In this document: positions 18,319-25,425 of the stretch, piece after piece
How positions within the stretch are numbered: position 1 is the first letter of the stretch
Layout: each line of letters begins with the position of its first letter
DNA from: CAZTTG01 sp964615935
Lineage (GTDB): Bacteria > Planctomycetota > UBA1135 > GCA-002686595
Direction: 5' to 3'
Length of the DNA stretch: 64,000 bases
NCBI GenBank assembly: GCA_964615935.1
Contig: CAZTTG010000016.1
Location: 1 to 64,000 of the forward strand
The notes under the pieces: generated by a model
Databases searched by the model: none
What the model was told of the DNA's origin: nothing
Seen by the model: only the letters and a program-made list of their open reading frames with translations
Made by a program: the position numbers and the translations under genes

Positions 18319-21311
18319 GCGCGCGCCCCGCCCTGAGCCCGGCGGCTCGCGCGTACTGCGAGCTCCTGCTCGGCCCCGGAGGTCGGCTCGAGGACCTCTG
18401 CGCGGCCCGGCCCGAGCTGGGGGAGGAGCTCCGGGGCATCGCGCTGGACTGGGCCGAGCTGTTCCGGGCGGCCCCCCGCAGCCGCGCCTCCCGCGGGATG
18501 GCGGAGGCGCTGCTCGCGCGCTACGGGGGTGAGCTGTCGAGCGCCGGGGGAGAGGGGGGGGCTCCGCGCGCGCCGGCGCCCCTGATCCCGACGGATCCCC
18601 GCTACGAGGTGGGCGAGGAGATCGGCCGGGGCGGGATGGGAGCGGTGTTCGCCGCGAGGGACCGGAACCTGGGCCGGCGCGTCGCCATGAAGGTCCTGCT
18701 CGGGTCCGCCGGCCGCGACGAGGAAGGCGAGCCCGCCGAGGTTCCGGCCGGTCGGCTTCGACGCTTCCTGGAGGAGGCGCGGATCACCGGAGGGCTCGAC
18801 CACCCGGGCGTGGTGCCCATCCACGAGCTGGGCATCGACCAGCGCGACCGCCTCTACTTCACCATGCGGCTCGTGCGGGGGCGGGATCTGGGCCGCGTCT
18901 TCCGCATGGCGCGGGAGGGCGCCGAGGGCTGGACGCGACGCCGCTGCGTGGAGGTCCTGCTCAAGGTGTGCGATGCCGTGGCCTTCGCCCACTCCCGCGG
19001 GATCCTTCACCGAGACCTGAAGCCCTCGAACGTGATCGTCGGCGAGTACGGCGAGGTGTACTGCCTCGACTGGGGGCTGGCGCGGGTGATGGGCCGGGAC
19101 GGCGAAGGCGCACGGGATCCGAGCGGGGGAGGATCGGAGCGCGATCCGGGCGACACCTCCCCCGTGCGGACCGCGGACGGCGCCGTGCTCGGCACCCCCG
19201 CCTACATGAGCCCCGAGCAGGCCCTGGGCCTGGCGGATCGCGTCGGGCCGCGCTCGGACGTCTACGGGCTCGGCGCGATGCTGTACGAGCTCCTGACGGG
19301 CCGCGCCCCCTACCTCGACGCGGAGGGCACGCGCACGCCGCGGGAGGTGCTCGGGGCCCTCCTGACGGCGGATCCGATCACGCCCAGGCAGATCCGGCCC
19401 GACGCGCCGGGCGAGCTGGTGGCCATCTGTCTGCGGGCCATGGCGCGGCAGCCCGAGGAGCGCTACCCCGACGTGCGGGCCCTCGCTTCGGATCTCCGCG
19501 CCAGCCTCGAGGGCCGCGTGGTCTCCGCCTTCGAGTCCGGGGCCGGGGCGCAGCTCCGGAAGTGGATCCTGCGCCACCGCGCCAGCGCGGCGGCAGCCCT
19601 CCTGGGATTGCTGGTGGTCCTGGGCAGCGCCGGCCTGCTGGTCGCGTACGAGGCGCGGACCACCGTCCGGCTGGAGAGGCTCGGGGCCCCCCCCCCCCCC
19701 CGCACCCCCCGCAGCGGCGGGGGCCCCCCCAAGCGCGCCCCCCNNNNNNNNNNTTGTCGGCGATGCCGACGCGCAGCGGTGCGGGCACGCCCGGCGGCGG
19801 CGCCGGCTTCGGGCGGGCGCAGCCGACCGCGAGCAGGAGCAGCAGGGCGAGGGCGATCGCGGCGCGGCGGTGCACGCGCGGACTCTAGAGCCAAGCCCGC
19901 GTCCACGGCAAGGTCTGGAGTGCGGCGGGGGGCCGCCCGGCTCTGGCCGGGGGGGGTGCTGGGGGTCGCCGCTCTCTGGCCGGCCCACCCCCTGAGGCTG
20001 GAGCACTACGAGGAGTGGCTGGGCGCCGCCAGGGAGCTCTCCGGTCGGCTCGAGGATCACCGGCGCGCCCTCGCCGATTCGAGCGCCAGGCTGAGCGACG
20101 AGGACCGCCGGCGGGTCGACCTCGTCGACGCGAGGGACTGGGCCGGGGCGCTCGACGCGCAGGGGGACTGGCGGGCCGTGTGGAGGCACCTCTCCGAGCG
20201 GGAGCTGGTCGGGCGCCTGCGGGCCTTCGCCGGGGAGGGAGGCCTGCTCGAGGTCGTGAGAAGGGAGCGCGACCGCGTCGCGGGCCTGCGCGAGCGGACC
20301 CTCGAGCTGCGCGCCGGGGAGTGGCGCGTCGCCCGCGAGGGCATCCGGACGTCCTCCCGATACGCCGGACTGGTGCTGCGGCCCCAGCTCGGCCTGATCC
20401 CGATCCTGCCCGGACCCGACCCGCGCTCCGGGCTGTGGGAGTTCGCGCTGGCGGCCTCCGGCGCCGTCCCGGAGCGGGGGCCGGGCGGCGAGCTGGAGCT
20501 CGACCGAGACAGCGCCCTCGTGCTCGTGCTCCTTCCGGGGGGGAGCTTCGTGCAGGGCGCGCTCCAGCCCACCGAGCGGCGTCCGGCGGGCTCGGTCGGC
20601 GTCGATCCCGGGGCCCAGGTGAACGAAGGGCCCCGGGGACGCGTCCGGCTCGACCCGTTCTTCGTCTCGAAGTACGAGATGAGCCGGGGACAGTGGGACC
20701 GGCTGATGGGGGACCTGCCCGCTGGCTTCGCGAAGGCGAGTCGCTGGCCCGCGGCCGAGCCCGGCCTCCTGCCCGTGTGGATCACCGACTACTCGGCCGC
20801 GCAGGAGGTCGTGTGGCGGTACTTCCTGTCGCTCCCCACCGAGGCGCAGTGGGAGTACGCCGCCCGCACGGGGACCACCAGCGTCTGGTCCACCGGAGAC
20901 GATCCGGAGGCGATCCGGGGCGCCGCCAACCTCGAGGGAACGGCCGGCGCGGACGTCCACGAGGACGGGCCGGCCCCGGTCGGCTTCCATGCGCCCAACG
21001 GCTTCGGGCTGCACGACGTGCACGGGAACCTGGCGGAGTGGTGCCTCGAGCGCCTCGGCAAGGGCTACCTGGCGCCCATCGAGCCGGGGAGCGGACGCCG
21101 CGGCATGCGCGGGGGCTCCTTCGTGGTCCGCGGGGGCAACTTCCGGCTGCCGGCGGACATGGCCCGCTCGGCCTGCCGGCTCGAGCGCAGGGGGGCCCTG
21201 GACCTGGTGGGCCTGCGACCCGTGCGCTCGATCGATCCCGAGGCGTGGATCCGGGGCGAGGACGCGCCGGCGGAGGGGACCGCGGGCGGCGCCGACGGCC
21301 TCCCGCGTTGA
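18315..21311 (+). CDS. Membrane Ser/Thr protein kinase with FGE-like domain, interrupted by an assembly gap
   Basis: The GTG start overlaps the previous stop (GTGA). A complete Hanks-type kinase follows the 95-residue N-terminal region: glycine loop IGRGGMGAVFAARD, Lys126 in VAMKVL, HRDLKPSN with Asp234, Asp252 in LDWGLAR, GTPAYMSPEQ, and DVYGLGAMLYELLTGRAP. A transmembrane helix (about 425-447) precedes the gap. After the gap the family motif VAALWPAHPLRLEHYEEWL resumes, followed by an FGE-like domain with SKYEMSRGQWDRLM, LPTEAQWEYAARTGTT and GLHDVHGNLAEWC. Only one Cys (SACRLER) occupies the catalytic-Cys region of true FGE, so this domain is probably a sensor or binding module. Roughly 19684-19915 is not family sequence, so exact length is unknown. 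Confidence 0.85.
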   Translation: MSARPALSPAARAYCELLLGPGGRLEDLCAARPELGEELRGIALDWAELFRAAPRSRASRGMAEALLARYGGELSSAGGEGGAPRAPAPLIPTDPRYEVGEEIGRGGMGAVFAARDRNLGRRVAMKVLLGSAGRDEEGEPAEVPAGRLRRFLEEARITGGLDHPGVVPIHELGIDQRDRLYFTMRLVRGRDLGRVFRMAREGAEGWTRRRCVEVLLKVCDAVAFAHSRGILHRDLKPSNVIVGEYGEVYCLDWGLARVMGRDGEGARDPSGGGSERDPGDTSPVRTADGAVLGTPAYMSPEQALGLADRVGPRSDVYGLGAMLYELLTGRAPYLDAEGTRTPREVLGALLTADPITPRQIRPDAPGELVAICLRAMARQPEERYPDVRALASDLRASLEGRVVSAFESGAGAQLRKWILRHRASAAAALLGLLVVLGSAGLLVAYEARTTVRLERLGAPPPPRTPRSGGGPPKRAPXXXXCRRCRRAAVRARPAAAPASGGRSRPRAGAAGRGRSRRGGARADSRAKPASTARSGVRRGAARLWPGGVLGVAALWPAHPLRLEHYEEWLGAARELSGRLEDHRRALADSSARLSDEDRRRVDLVDARDWAGALDAQGDWRAVWRHLSERELVGRLRAFAGEGGLLEVVRRERDRVAGLRERTLELRAGEWRVAREGIRTSSRYAGLVLRPQLGLIPILPGPDPRSGLWEFALAASGAVPERGPGGELELDRDSALVLVLLPGGSFVQGALQPTERRPAGSVGVDPGAQVNEGPRGRVRLDPFFVSKYEMSRGQWDRLMGDLPAGFAKASRWPAAEPGLLPVWITDYSAAQEVVWRYFLSLPTEAQWEYAARTGTTSVWSTGDDPEAIRGAANLEGTAGADVHEDGPAPVGFHAPNGFGLHDVHGNLAEWCLERLGKGYLAPIEPGSGRRGMRGGSFVVRGGNFRLPADMARSACRLERRGALDLVGLRPVRSIDPEAWIRGEDAPAEGTAGGADGLPR
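19687..19701. repeat. 15-nt poly-C run at the assembly break
   Basis: Fifteen consecutive C, followed by further C and G runs up to the N gap. The kinase sequence loses family resemblance exactly here. It looks like degraded read-end sequence rather than biology. Confidence 0.6.
19744..19753. other. Assembly gap (10 N)
   Basis: Ten N symbols inside the second kinase-FGE gene. Ten is a common placeholder for a gap of unknown size. The reading frame is open on both sides, but the sequence right after the gap belongs to something else (see the lipoprotein fragment), so the join cannot be trusted. Confidence 0.99.
19754..19875 (-). pseudogene. N-terminal fragment of a lipoprotein, misplaced at the gap
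   Basis: Read on the minus strand, a GTG at 19875 opens a perfect lipoprotein signal: HRRAAIALALLLLLAVGCAR, with a positive start, a hydrophobic core and a lipobox ending in Cys. A Pro-rich spacer and APLRVGIAD follow, cut by the Ns. LRVGIAD resembles the first strand of amino-acid-type ABC solute-binding proteins; that is a guess from few residues. A TAGAGT hexamer lies 6 nt upstream of the GTG. It is antisense to, and embedded in, the kinase gene, so it most likely comes from another contig end joined by the scaffolder. Confidence 0.6.
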
Positions 21312-21344
21312 CAGCCATCCGGCGCCCCGCTATTCCTGACCCCC

Positions 21345-21478
21345 TCGTGGCACCGCGGCGCTCCCGAGGGGTTCGGGAGCTCACGGGGGAACCCGGTGGG
21401 AATCCGGGACTGGCCCGCAACCGTGTGCCGAGGCGGCGATCCGCCCCGGCGAGTCGGGATACCCGGGGCCGCTGTGGA
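21345..21478 (+). ncRNA. Cobalamin riboswitch
   Basis: The leader of the BtuC-like gene carries the conserved cobalamin-aptamer blocks in order: a GGGGGAACCCGGTGGGAATCC block (21385-21405), GGGACTGGCCCGCAACCGTG (21406-21425), and GAGTCGGGATACC (21451-21463). The usual forms are GACTGTCCCGCAAC and GAGTCAGGATACC. The ends are approximate. It should repress the downstream vitamin B12 uptake genes when adenosyl- or methylcobalamin is abundant. This is the main cis-regulatory element I can identify with confidence in the window. Confidence 0.92.
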
Positions 21479-21516
21479 CGACCTTCGGTGACAAGGTTCC
21501 ATACTCCGATGCAGGC

Positions 21517-21529
21517 CCTCCCGTGGAGG
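21517..21529 (+). promoter_or_regulatory. Hairpin hiding the ribosome binding site of the B12 permease
   Basis: CCTCC (21517-21521) pairs perfectly with GGAGG (21525-21529) around a CGT loop. GGAGGT is the Shine-Dalgarno sequence 4 nt before the ATG at 21535. This places the ribosome binding site in a small stem at the end of the riboswitch leader, so control is probably at translation initiation. Confidence 0.6.
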
Positions 21530-21534
21530 TCGGC

Positions 21535-22611
21535 ATGACCGGCCGCGACCGCCGGCTGCCGGCAGTTCCCCTGGCGCTGGTGCTGCTGCTGGCGCTGGTT
21601 CTGCTGGTGGTGCTGTCCACCTGCGCGGGAGACGCCGGCTGGCGCAGCCCGGCGGTGGCCATGCGCGCGGGCCTGGCCCTGCTCGGAATGGCCGAGCCCC
21701 TGCCCGGGCTGGAGCAGCGGATCCTGGAGAACCGGCTGTGGGACGCCCTGTGCGCCTCCGGGGTGGGGGCGAGCCTGGCGCTCTCCGGCGGGCTGGTGCA
21801 GGGGGTCTTCCGCAACGGCCTGGCCTCGCCCTCCCTGCTGGGCGTGACCGGCGGGGCGAGCCTGGGCGCGGTGGTCGGCATCCTGCTGCTCGGCGGCTAC
21901 CTGGAGGGGCCTCTGCTCGGGTGGACCGCGCGCGCGGGAAGCGCGCTGCTGCCGCTCTTCGGCTTCGCGGGTGCGGCCGGCGCGGCCTTCCTGGTGGCGC
22001 TGCTCGCCACCCGCGGCGGCCGCATCTCGGTGCCGACCCTGCTGCTGCTCGGCATCGCGATCAACATGTGCACCTCGGGCATCCTGGCGCTGATCGTCTC
22101 CTCGATGCTCGAGGACTGGGACGTGGCCCGGGCGATCATGGACTGGACCTTCGGGACCCTGCGCGACCGCTCGCCCTTCCACGTGGGGACCGTGTGGATC
22201 GGGCTGGCCCTCTCGGCCGCGGCCCTGCCGTTCGTGGCCGCCGAGCTGGACCTCTTTCGCGGCGGCGAGGAGGACGCCCAGGCCCTGGGGGTGGATACGG
22301 GCAGGGTCAAGGTGGTGGCGCTCGTGGCCGCCGCCCTGTCCGCGGCCTCGGCCGTGGCCGTGGCCGGGCAGATCGCCTTCGTGGGCCTGGTGGTCCCGCA
22401 CCTGCTGCGGCTGATCTCCGGTCCCGGGCACCGCTCGCTGCTGCCCCTGTGCATCCTGGGTGGCGCGGTCTTCCTGGTGGGCGCCGACTTCGCACAGGTC
22501 ATGATCCTGGGCAGCTCGCGCCTGCAGCCGGGAGTGCTGATGTCGGTCTTCGGCGGGCCCTTCTTCCTCTTCCTGCTGATTCGCAGTCGCAGGGAGGTGG
22601 GGGCGTGGTAG
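21535..22611 (+). CDS. btuC: FecCD-family ABC permease, probable vitamin B12 uptake, 358 aa
   Basis: Inner-membrane permease of the BtuC/FecCD family with about ten transmembrane helices. Family motifs include LALSGGLVQGVFRNGLASPSLLGVTGGASLG near the N-terminus and the coupling region AQALGVDTGRVK. The next helix contains GQIAFVGLVVPHLLRL, and the end has GADFAQ. The ATG at 21535 has a GGAGGT site 4 nt upstream; GTG 21523 is unlikely because it overlaps that site. The cobalamin riboswitch upstream makes B12 or a corrinoid the likely substrate; by sequence alone an iron-siderophore could not be excluded. It overlaps the ATPase gene by 7 nt. Confidence 0.9.
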   Translation: MTGRDRRLPAVPLALVLLLALVLLVVLSTCAGDAGWRSPAVAMRAGLALLGMAEPLPGLEQRILENRLWDALCASGVGASLALSGGLVQGVFRNGLASPSLLGVTGGASLGAVVGILLLGGYLEGPLLGWTARAGSALLPLFGFAGAAGAAFLVALLATRGGRISVPTLLLLGIAINMCTSGILALIVSSMLEDWDVARAIMDWTFGTLRDRSPFHVGTVWIGLALSAAALPFVAAELDLFRGGEEDAQALGVDTGRVKVVALVAAALSAASAVAVAGQIAFVGLVVPHLLRLISGPGHRSLLPLCILGGAVFLVGADFAQVMILGSSRLQPGVLMSVFGGPFFLFLLIRSRREVGAW

Positions 22612-23426
22612 CGCTGCTCGAGGCGAACTCGCTGGTCCTGGACTACCCGGGACCCCTGCGGGCCCTGGATGGCCTGGACCTGGCGCTCGAGCCGCGCGAG
22701 CTCCTGGCGGTGATCGGGCCCAACGGGGCGGGCAAGAGCACCCTGATCAAGCTGCTGGCGGGCCTGCTGCCGCCCACCGAGGGGGGGGTGCGGCTCGAGG
22801 GCGCGGCCCTCTCCAGCTACCGGAGCCGCGAGCGCGCCCGGCGCATCGCGGTGGTGCCCCAGCACGTGCCCGGGCTGGCGGACGTGGGGGTGGAGGGCTT
22901 CGTGCTGGGCGGTCGGTACGCGCACCAGAGCGCGTGGGAGCGCTGGCGCGGCGCCGGGCCGGCCGACCGCGCGTCCGTGGGGCGGGCCCTGGAGCAGTGC
23001 GACGCGTCCGAGTTCGGGGGGCGGCTCTTGAGCGAGCTCTCGGGCGGGCAGCGCCAGCGGGTGCTGATCGCGCGCGCGCTGGCGCAGGAGCCGCGCATCC
23101 TGCTGATCGACGAGCCCACCAGCTCCCTGGACCCCGAGCACCAGCTCAAGACCTTCCGCCTGGTGGCGCAGCTCGTGGAGGGGGGCCGCTCGGCGGTGGT
23201 GGTGACGCACGACCTCAACCTGGCGGGGCAGTTCGCGACCAGGCTCCTGCTCATCGACGAGGGCCGGGCGGCGGCCGAGGGGGACGCGCGCGCGCTCCTG
23301 CGGCCCGAGGTGCTCGAGCCGGTGTACGGGGAGAGCTTCCACTACGGGAGCTGGCCCGCCATGGAGGGGGCGTCGCCCGGCGGGGAGAGGCCCTTGGTGT
23401 TGCCGTGGCTGCGGCCGGTCGATTGA
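22605..23426 (+). CDS. btuD: ABC transporter ATP-binding protein, probable vitamin B12 uptake, 273 aa
   Basis: ATPase partner of the preceding permease. Walker A is GPNGAGKSTLIKLLAG, the Q-loop is VVPQHVP, the signature is LSGGQRQRVLIARALAQ, Walker B is ILLIDEPTSSLD, and the H-loop is VVVTHDLN. It is of the FecE/BtuD type. Translation starts at GTG 22605 inside the last codons of the permease gene. No periplasmic binding protein (btuF) or TonB receptor gene follows; a strong hairpin ends the unit. Confidence 0.9.
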   Translation: MVALLEANSLVLDYPGPLRALDGLDLALEPRELLAVIGPNGAGKSTLIKLLAGLLPPTEGGVRLEGAALSSYRSRERARRIAVVPQHVPGLADVGVEGFVLGGRYAHQSAWERWRGAGPADRASVGRALEQCDASEFGGRLLSELSGGQRQRVLIARALAQEPRILLIDEPTSSLDPEHQLKTFRLVAQLVEGGRSAVVVTHDLNLAGQFATRLLLIDEGRAAAEGDARALLRPEVLEPVYGESFHYGSWPAMEGASPGGERPLVLPWLRPVD

Positions 23427-23433
23427 GCGAGGA

Positions 23434-23467
23434 GGGAGGGGCGGGCACCGAGGAGCCCGCCCCTCCC
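23434..23467 (+). terminator. 13-bp GC hairpin after btuD
   Basis: GGGAGGGGCGGGC pairs perfectly with GCCCGCCCCTCCC around an 8-nt loop (ACCGAGGA), starting 8 nt after the btuD stop. Only TTGG follows, so the U-tract is minimal, but position and strength fit a terminator of the B12 operon. Confidence 0.6.
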
Positions 23468-23472
23468 TTGGA

Positions 23473-23494
23473 GGTACCTGCGCGCGCAGGTACC
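23473..23494. promoter_or_regulatory. 22-bp perfect palindrome upstream of the response regulator gene
   Basis: GGTACCTGCGC is followed directly by its exact reverse complement, with no spacer. It lies 43 nt before the response regulator start. A dimeric regulator could bind it. As it directly follows the btuD hairpin it might also be a second transcription-end structure. Confidence 0.4.
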
Positions 23495-23537
23495 ATGCGG
23501 GGGGGAGCCACAGCCACGAGCATGAGAGGACGTTGCG

Positions 23538-23966
23538 ATGCCCGATGCGGGTGAGCCCGATTCCGCCGAGCCCCTGAGGGGCCGCCGGATCCTGGTGGTG
23601 GACGACGAGGAGGACGTGCGGATCTTCCTCACGACCCTGCTCGAAGACCACGGCGCCGAGACCCTGGAGGCCAGCGACGGCGCCCAGGCCGTCACCATGA
23701 TGCGCTCGGAGCGACCGGACCTGGTCACCCTGGACCTGTCGATGCCGGGGACCGACGGCGTGGAGGCCTTCACCGCCATCCGCGCGGACACGGAGATCAG
23801 CGAGATCCCCGTGTGCATCATCACCGGGCACCCCGAGTTCCGGCAGGTGATCTACCAGTCCTCGGTTCGGGCCCCCGAGGGCTACCTCGACAAGCCCGTC
23901 AACGAGGGCGACGTGGTCCGGACCGTCCGGCGCATCCTCGAGACCGGCCGGCGCGGGGAGGACTGA
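23538..23966 (+). CDS. Single-domain response regulator, 142 aa
   Basis: A receiver domain (about residues 16-135) with no output domain. The acidic pair is in ILVVDDEED, the phosphoacceptor is Asp66 in VTLDLSMPGTDG, and the conserved Lys is in GYLDKPV. The N-terminal 15 residues are an acidic, disordered tail. The start ATG has a weak gagagga site 9 nt upstream. A histidine kinase gene follows after 27 nt and is the obvious partner. With no DNA-binding part, its target is another protein. Confidence 0.9.
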   Translation: MPDAGEPDSAEPLRGRRILVVDDEEDVRIFLTTLLEDHGAETLEASDGAQAVTMMRSERPDLVTLDLSMPGTDGVEAFTAIRADTEISEIPVCIITGHPEFRQVIYQSSVRAPEGYLDKPVNEGDVVRTVRRILETGRRGED

Positions 23967-23993
23967 CGACCGGCCCGAGCCGGGGCGCGGGAG

Positions 23994-25424
23994 ATGGACG
24001 AGCAGTTCCAGCGCTACTTCGACGAGATGCCGTGCTGCGGCTCCGTCCACGACCGCGAGCTCTGCATCGTGGACGGCAACCGGCGGTTCCGGGAGGAGTT
24101 CGGGGACCGCATCGGCGAGCGCTGCTACCGGGTCTACATGCGCCGGGAGGAGGTCTGCCCCGAGTGCCCGGTCGAGATGACCTTCGCCGACGGGCAGAGC
24201 CGCATCGCCGAGAGAACCCTCGTCAACCGGGATGGGGTCGAGGTCCGCGCGGTGGTCCACATCACCCCCCTGCGGGGTGAGGACGGCGAGATCGAGAGCG
24301 TCATGGAGACGCACACCGACATGAGCGAGGTGGTGCAGCTCCAGGAGCGGCTCGAGAGGAGCCGGGGCCGGCTGGCGCGGCTGTTCGACATCGTCCCCTG
24401 CTACCTCTCGGTGCAGGGGCCCGACCTGGTGATCCGGGACGCCAACCACGCCTTCCGCGAGCGCTTCGGGCCGGCGGTGGGCCGTCCCTGCTATCGGGTC
24501 TTCAAGAATCGCGACGAGCCCTGCCGGATCTGCCCCGCGCGATCGACCTTCGAGGACGGCCTGACCCGCGAGCACGAGGAGGTGATCACCGCCGCCGACG
24601 GGGAGAGCATCCACGTGCTGTGCACCACCGCCCCCATCTACGACTCCGTCGGCCGGGTGGTGGCCATCATCGAGATGGCCACCGACATCTCCCAGCTCCA
24701 CCGGCTGCGCTCCCGGCTCACCTCCATCGGCCTCCTGGTGGGCTCGGTCTCGCACGAGGTCAAGGGGCTCCTGACCGGGCTGGACGGCGGCATCTACCTG
24801 GTGACCTCGGGCTTCGAGCGGGACGATCCGGCGCGCGTCAAGAGGGGCTGGGAGATGGTGCGGCGCAACGTCGCCCGGGTCCGCACGACGGTGCTGGACA
24901 TCCTCCACCACGCCAAGGACCGCGACCTGGACCTGGACCGGATCGAGCTGGCTCCGCTGGCGGAGGAGATCCACCGCCTGCTGCGCAAGCGGGCCGCCGA
25001 GATCGACGTCGAGCTGGGCTTCGACGTCCCGGCGGAGGTGGGCGCCTTCCCCGGGGACCGGGAGGCCATCCGCACGATGCTGGTCAACGTGCTGGAGAGC
25101 TCGCTGGAGAGCTGCCGGATCGACCCGAGCGGGCGCCCGCACGAGGTCCGGCTCTCGGCCCGGCGGGCCCCGCCCTGGATGGACCTCGAGGTGGAGGACA
25201 ACGGACGCGGCATGGACCGGGAGAGCGAGGGGAAGCAGTTCTCGCTGTTCTTCGCCTCGGAGGAGAGCCGGGAGGCCCGACTGGAGCTCTTCGTGTCCAA
25301 CGAGATTGCCAAGAAGCACGGCGGCTACATCGAGCTCCACTCCCAGCCGGGGAGGGGCTCGCGCTTCCGGATCCGGCTGCCCCTGGAGGCGCGGCCCAGC
25401 ACCCTGCCGCGCGAGGCGCGCTAG
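23994..25424 (+). CDS. Cytoplasmic double-PAS histidine kinase with Cys-x10-Cys-x2-Cys motifs, 476 aa
   Basis: No transmembrane helix is present, so the sensor acts in the cytoplasm. Two PAS-like domains (about 1-115 and 125-235) each carry a cysteine triad with identical spacing. The first is Cys44, Cys55, Cys58 (RCYRVYMRREEVCPECP), the second Cys166, Cys177, Cys180 (PCYRVFKNRDEPCRICP). Such triads could bind a metal or Fe-S cluster, or sense redox state. The dimerisation helix has His254 in GSVSHEVKGLLTGLDGG. The ATPase domain has EDNGRGMD, but its N-box (VNVLESSLESC) departs from the usual NLLxNA pattern. It ends 1 nt from the convergent toroid gene. Confidence 0.88.
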   Translation: MDEQFQRYFDEMPCCGSVHDRELCIVDGNRRFREEFGDRIGERCYRVYMRREEVCPECPVEMTFADGQSRIAERTLVNRDGVEVRAVVHITPLRGEDGEIESVMETHTDMSEVVQLQERLERSRGRLARLFDIVPCYLSVQGPDLVIRDANHAFRERFGPAVGRPCYRVFKNRDEPCRICPARSTFEDGLTREHEEVITAADGESIHVLCTTAPIYDSVGRVVAIIEMATDISQLHRLRSRLTSIGLLVGSVSHEVKGLLTGLDGGIYLVTSGFERDDPARVKRGWEMVRRNVARVRTTVLDILHHAKDRDLDLDRIELAPLAEEIHRLLRKRAAEIDVELGFDVPAEVGAFPGDREAIRTMLVNVLESSLESCRIDPSGRPHEVRLSARRAPPWMDLEVEDNGRGMDRESEGKQFSLFFASEESREARLELFVSNEIAKKHGGYIELHSQPGRGSRFRIRLPLEARPSTLPREAR

Positions 25425-25425
25425 T

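Noticed and set aside
19754..19875. The lipoprotein fragment as the missing BtuF of the B12 transporter
   Set aside because: BtuF-type proteins start differently (RIVSLAPS-like first strand), whereas LRVGIAD is more like amino-acid-type binding proteins. It is also on the other strand and at an assembly break.
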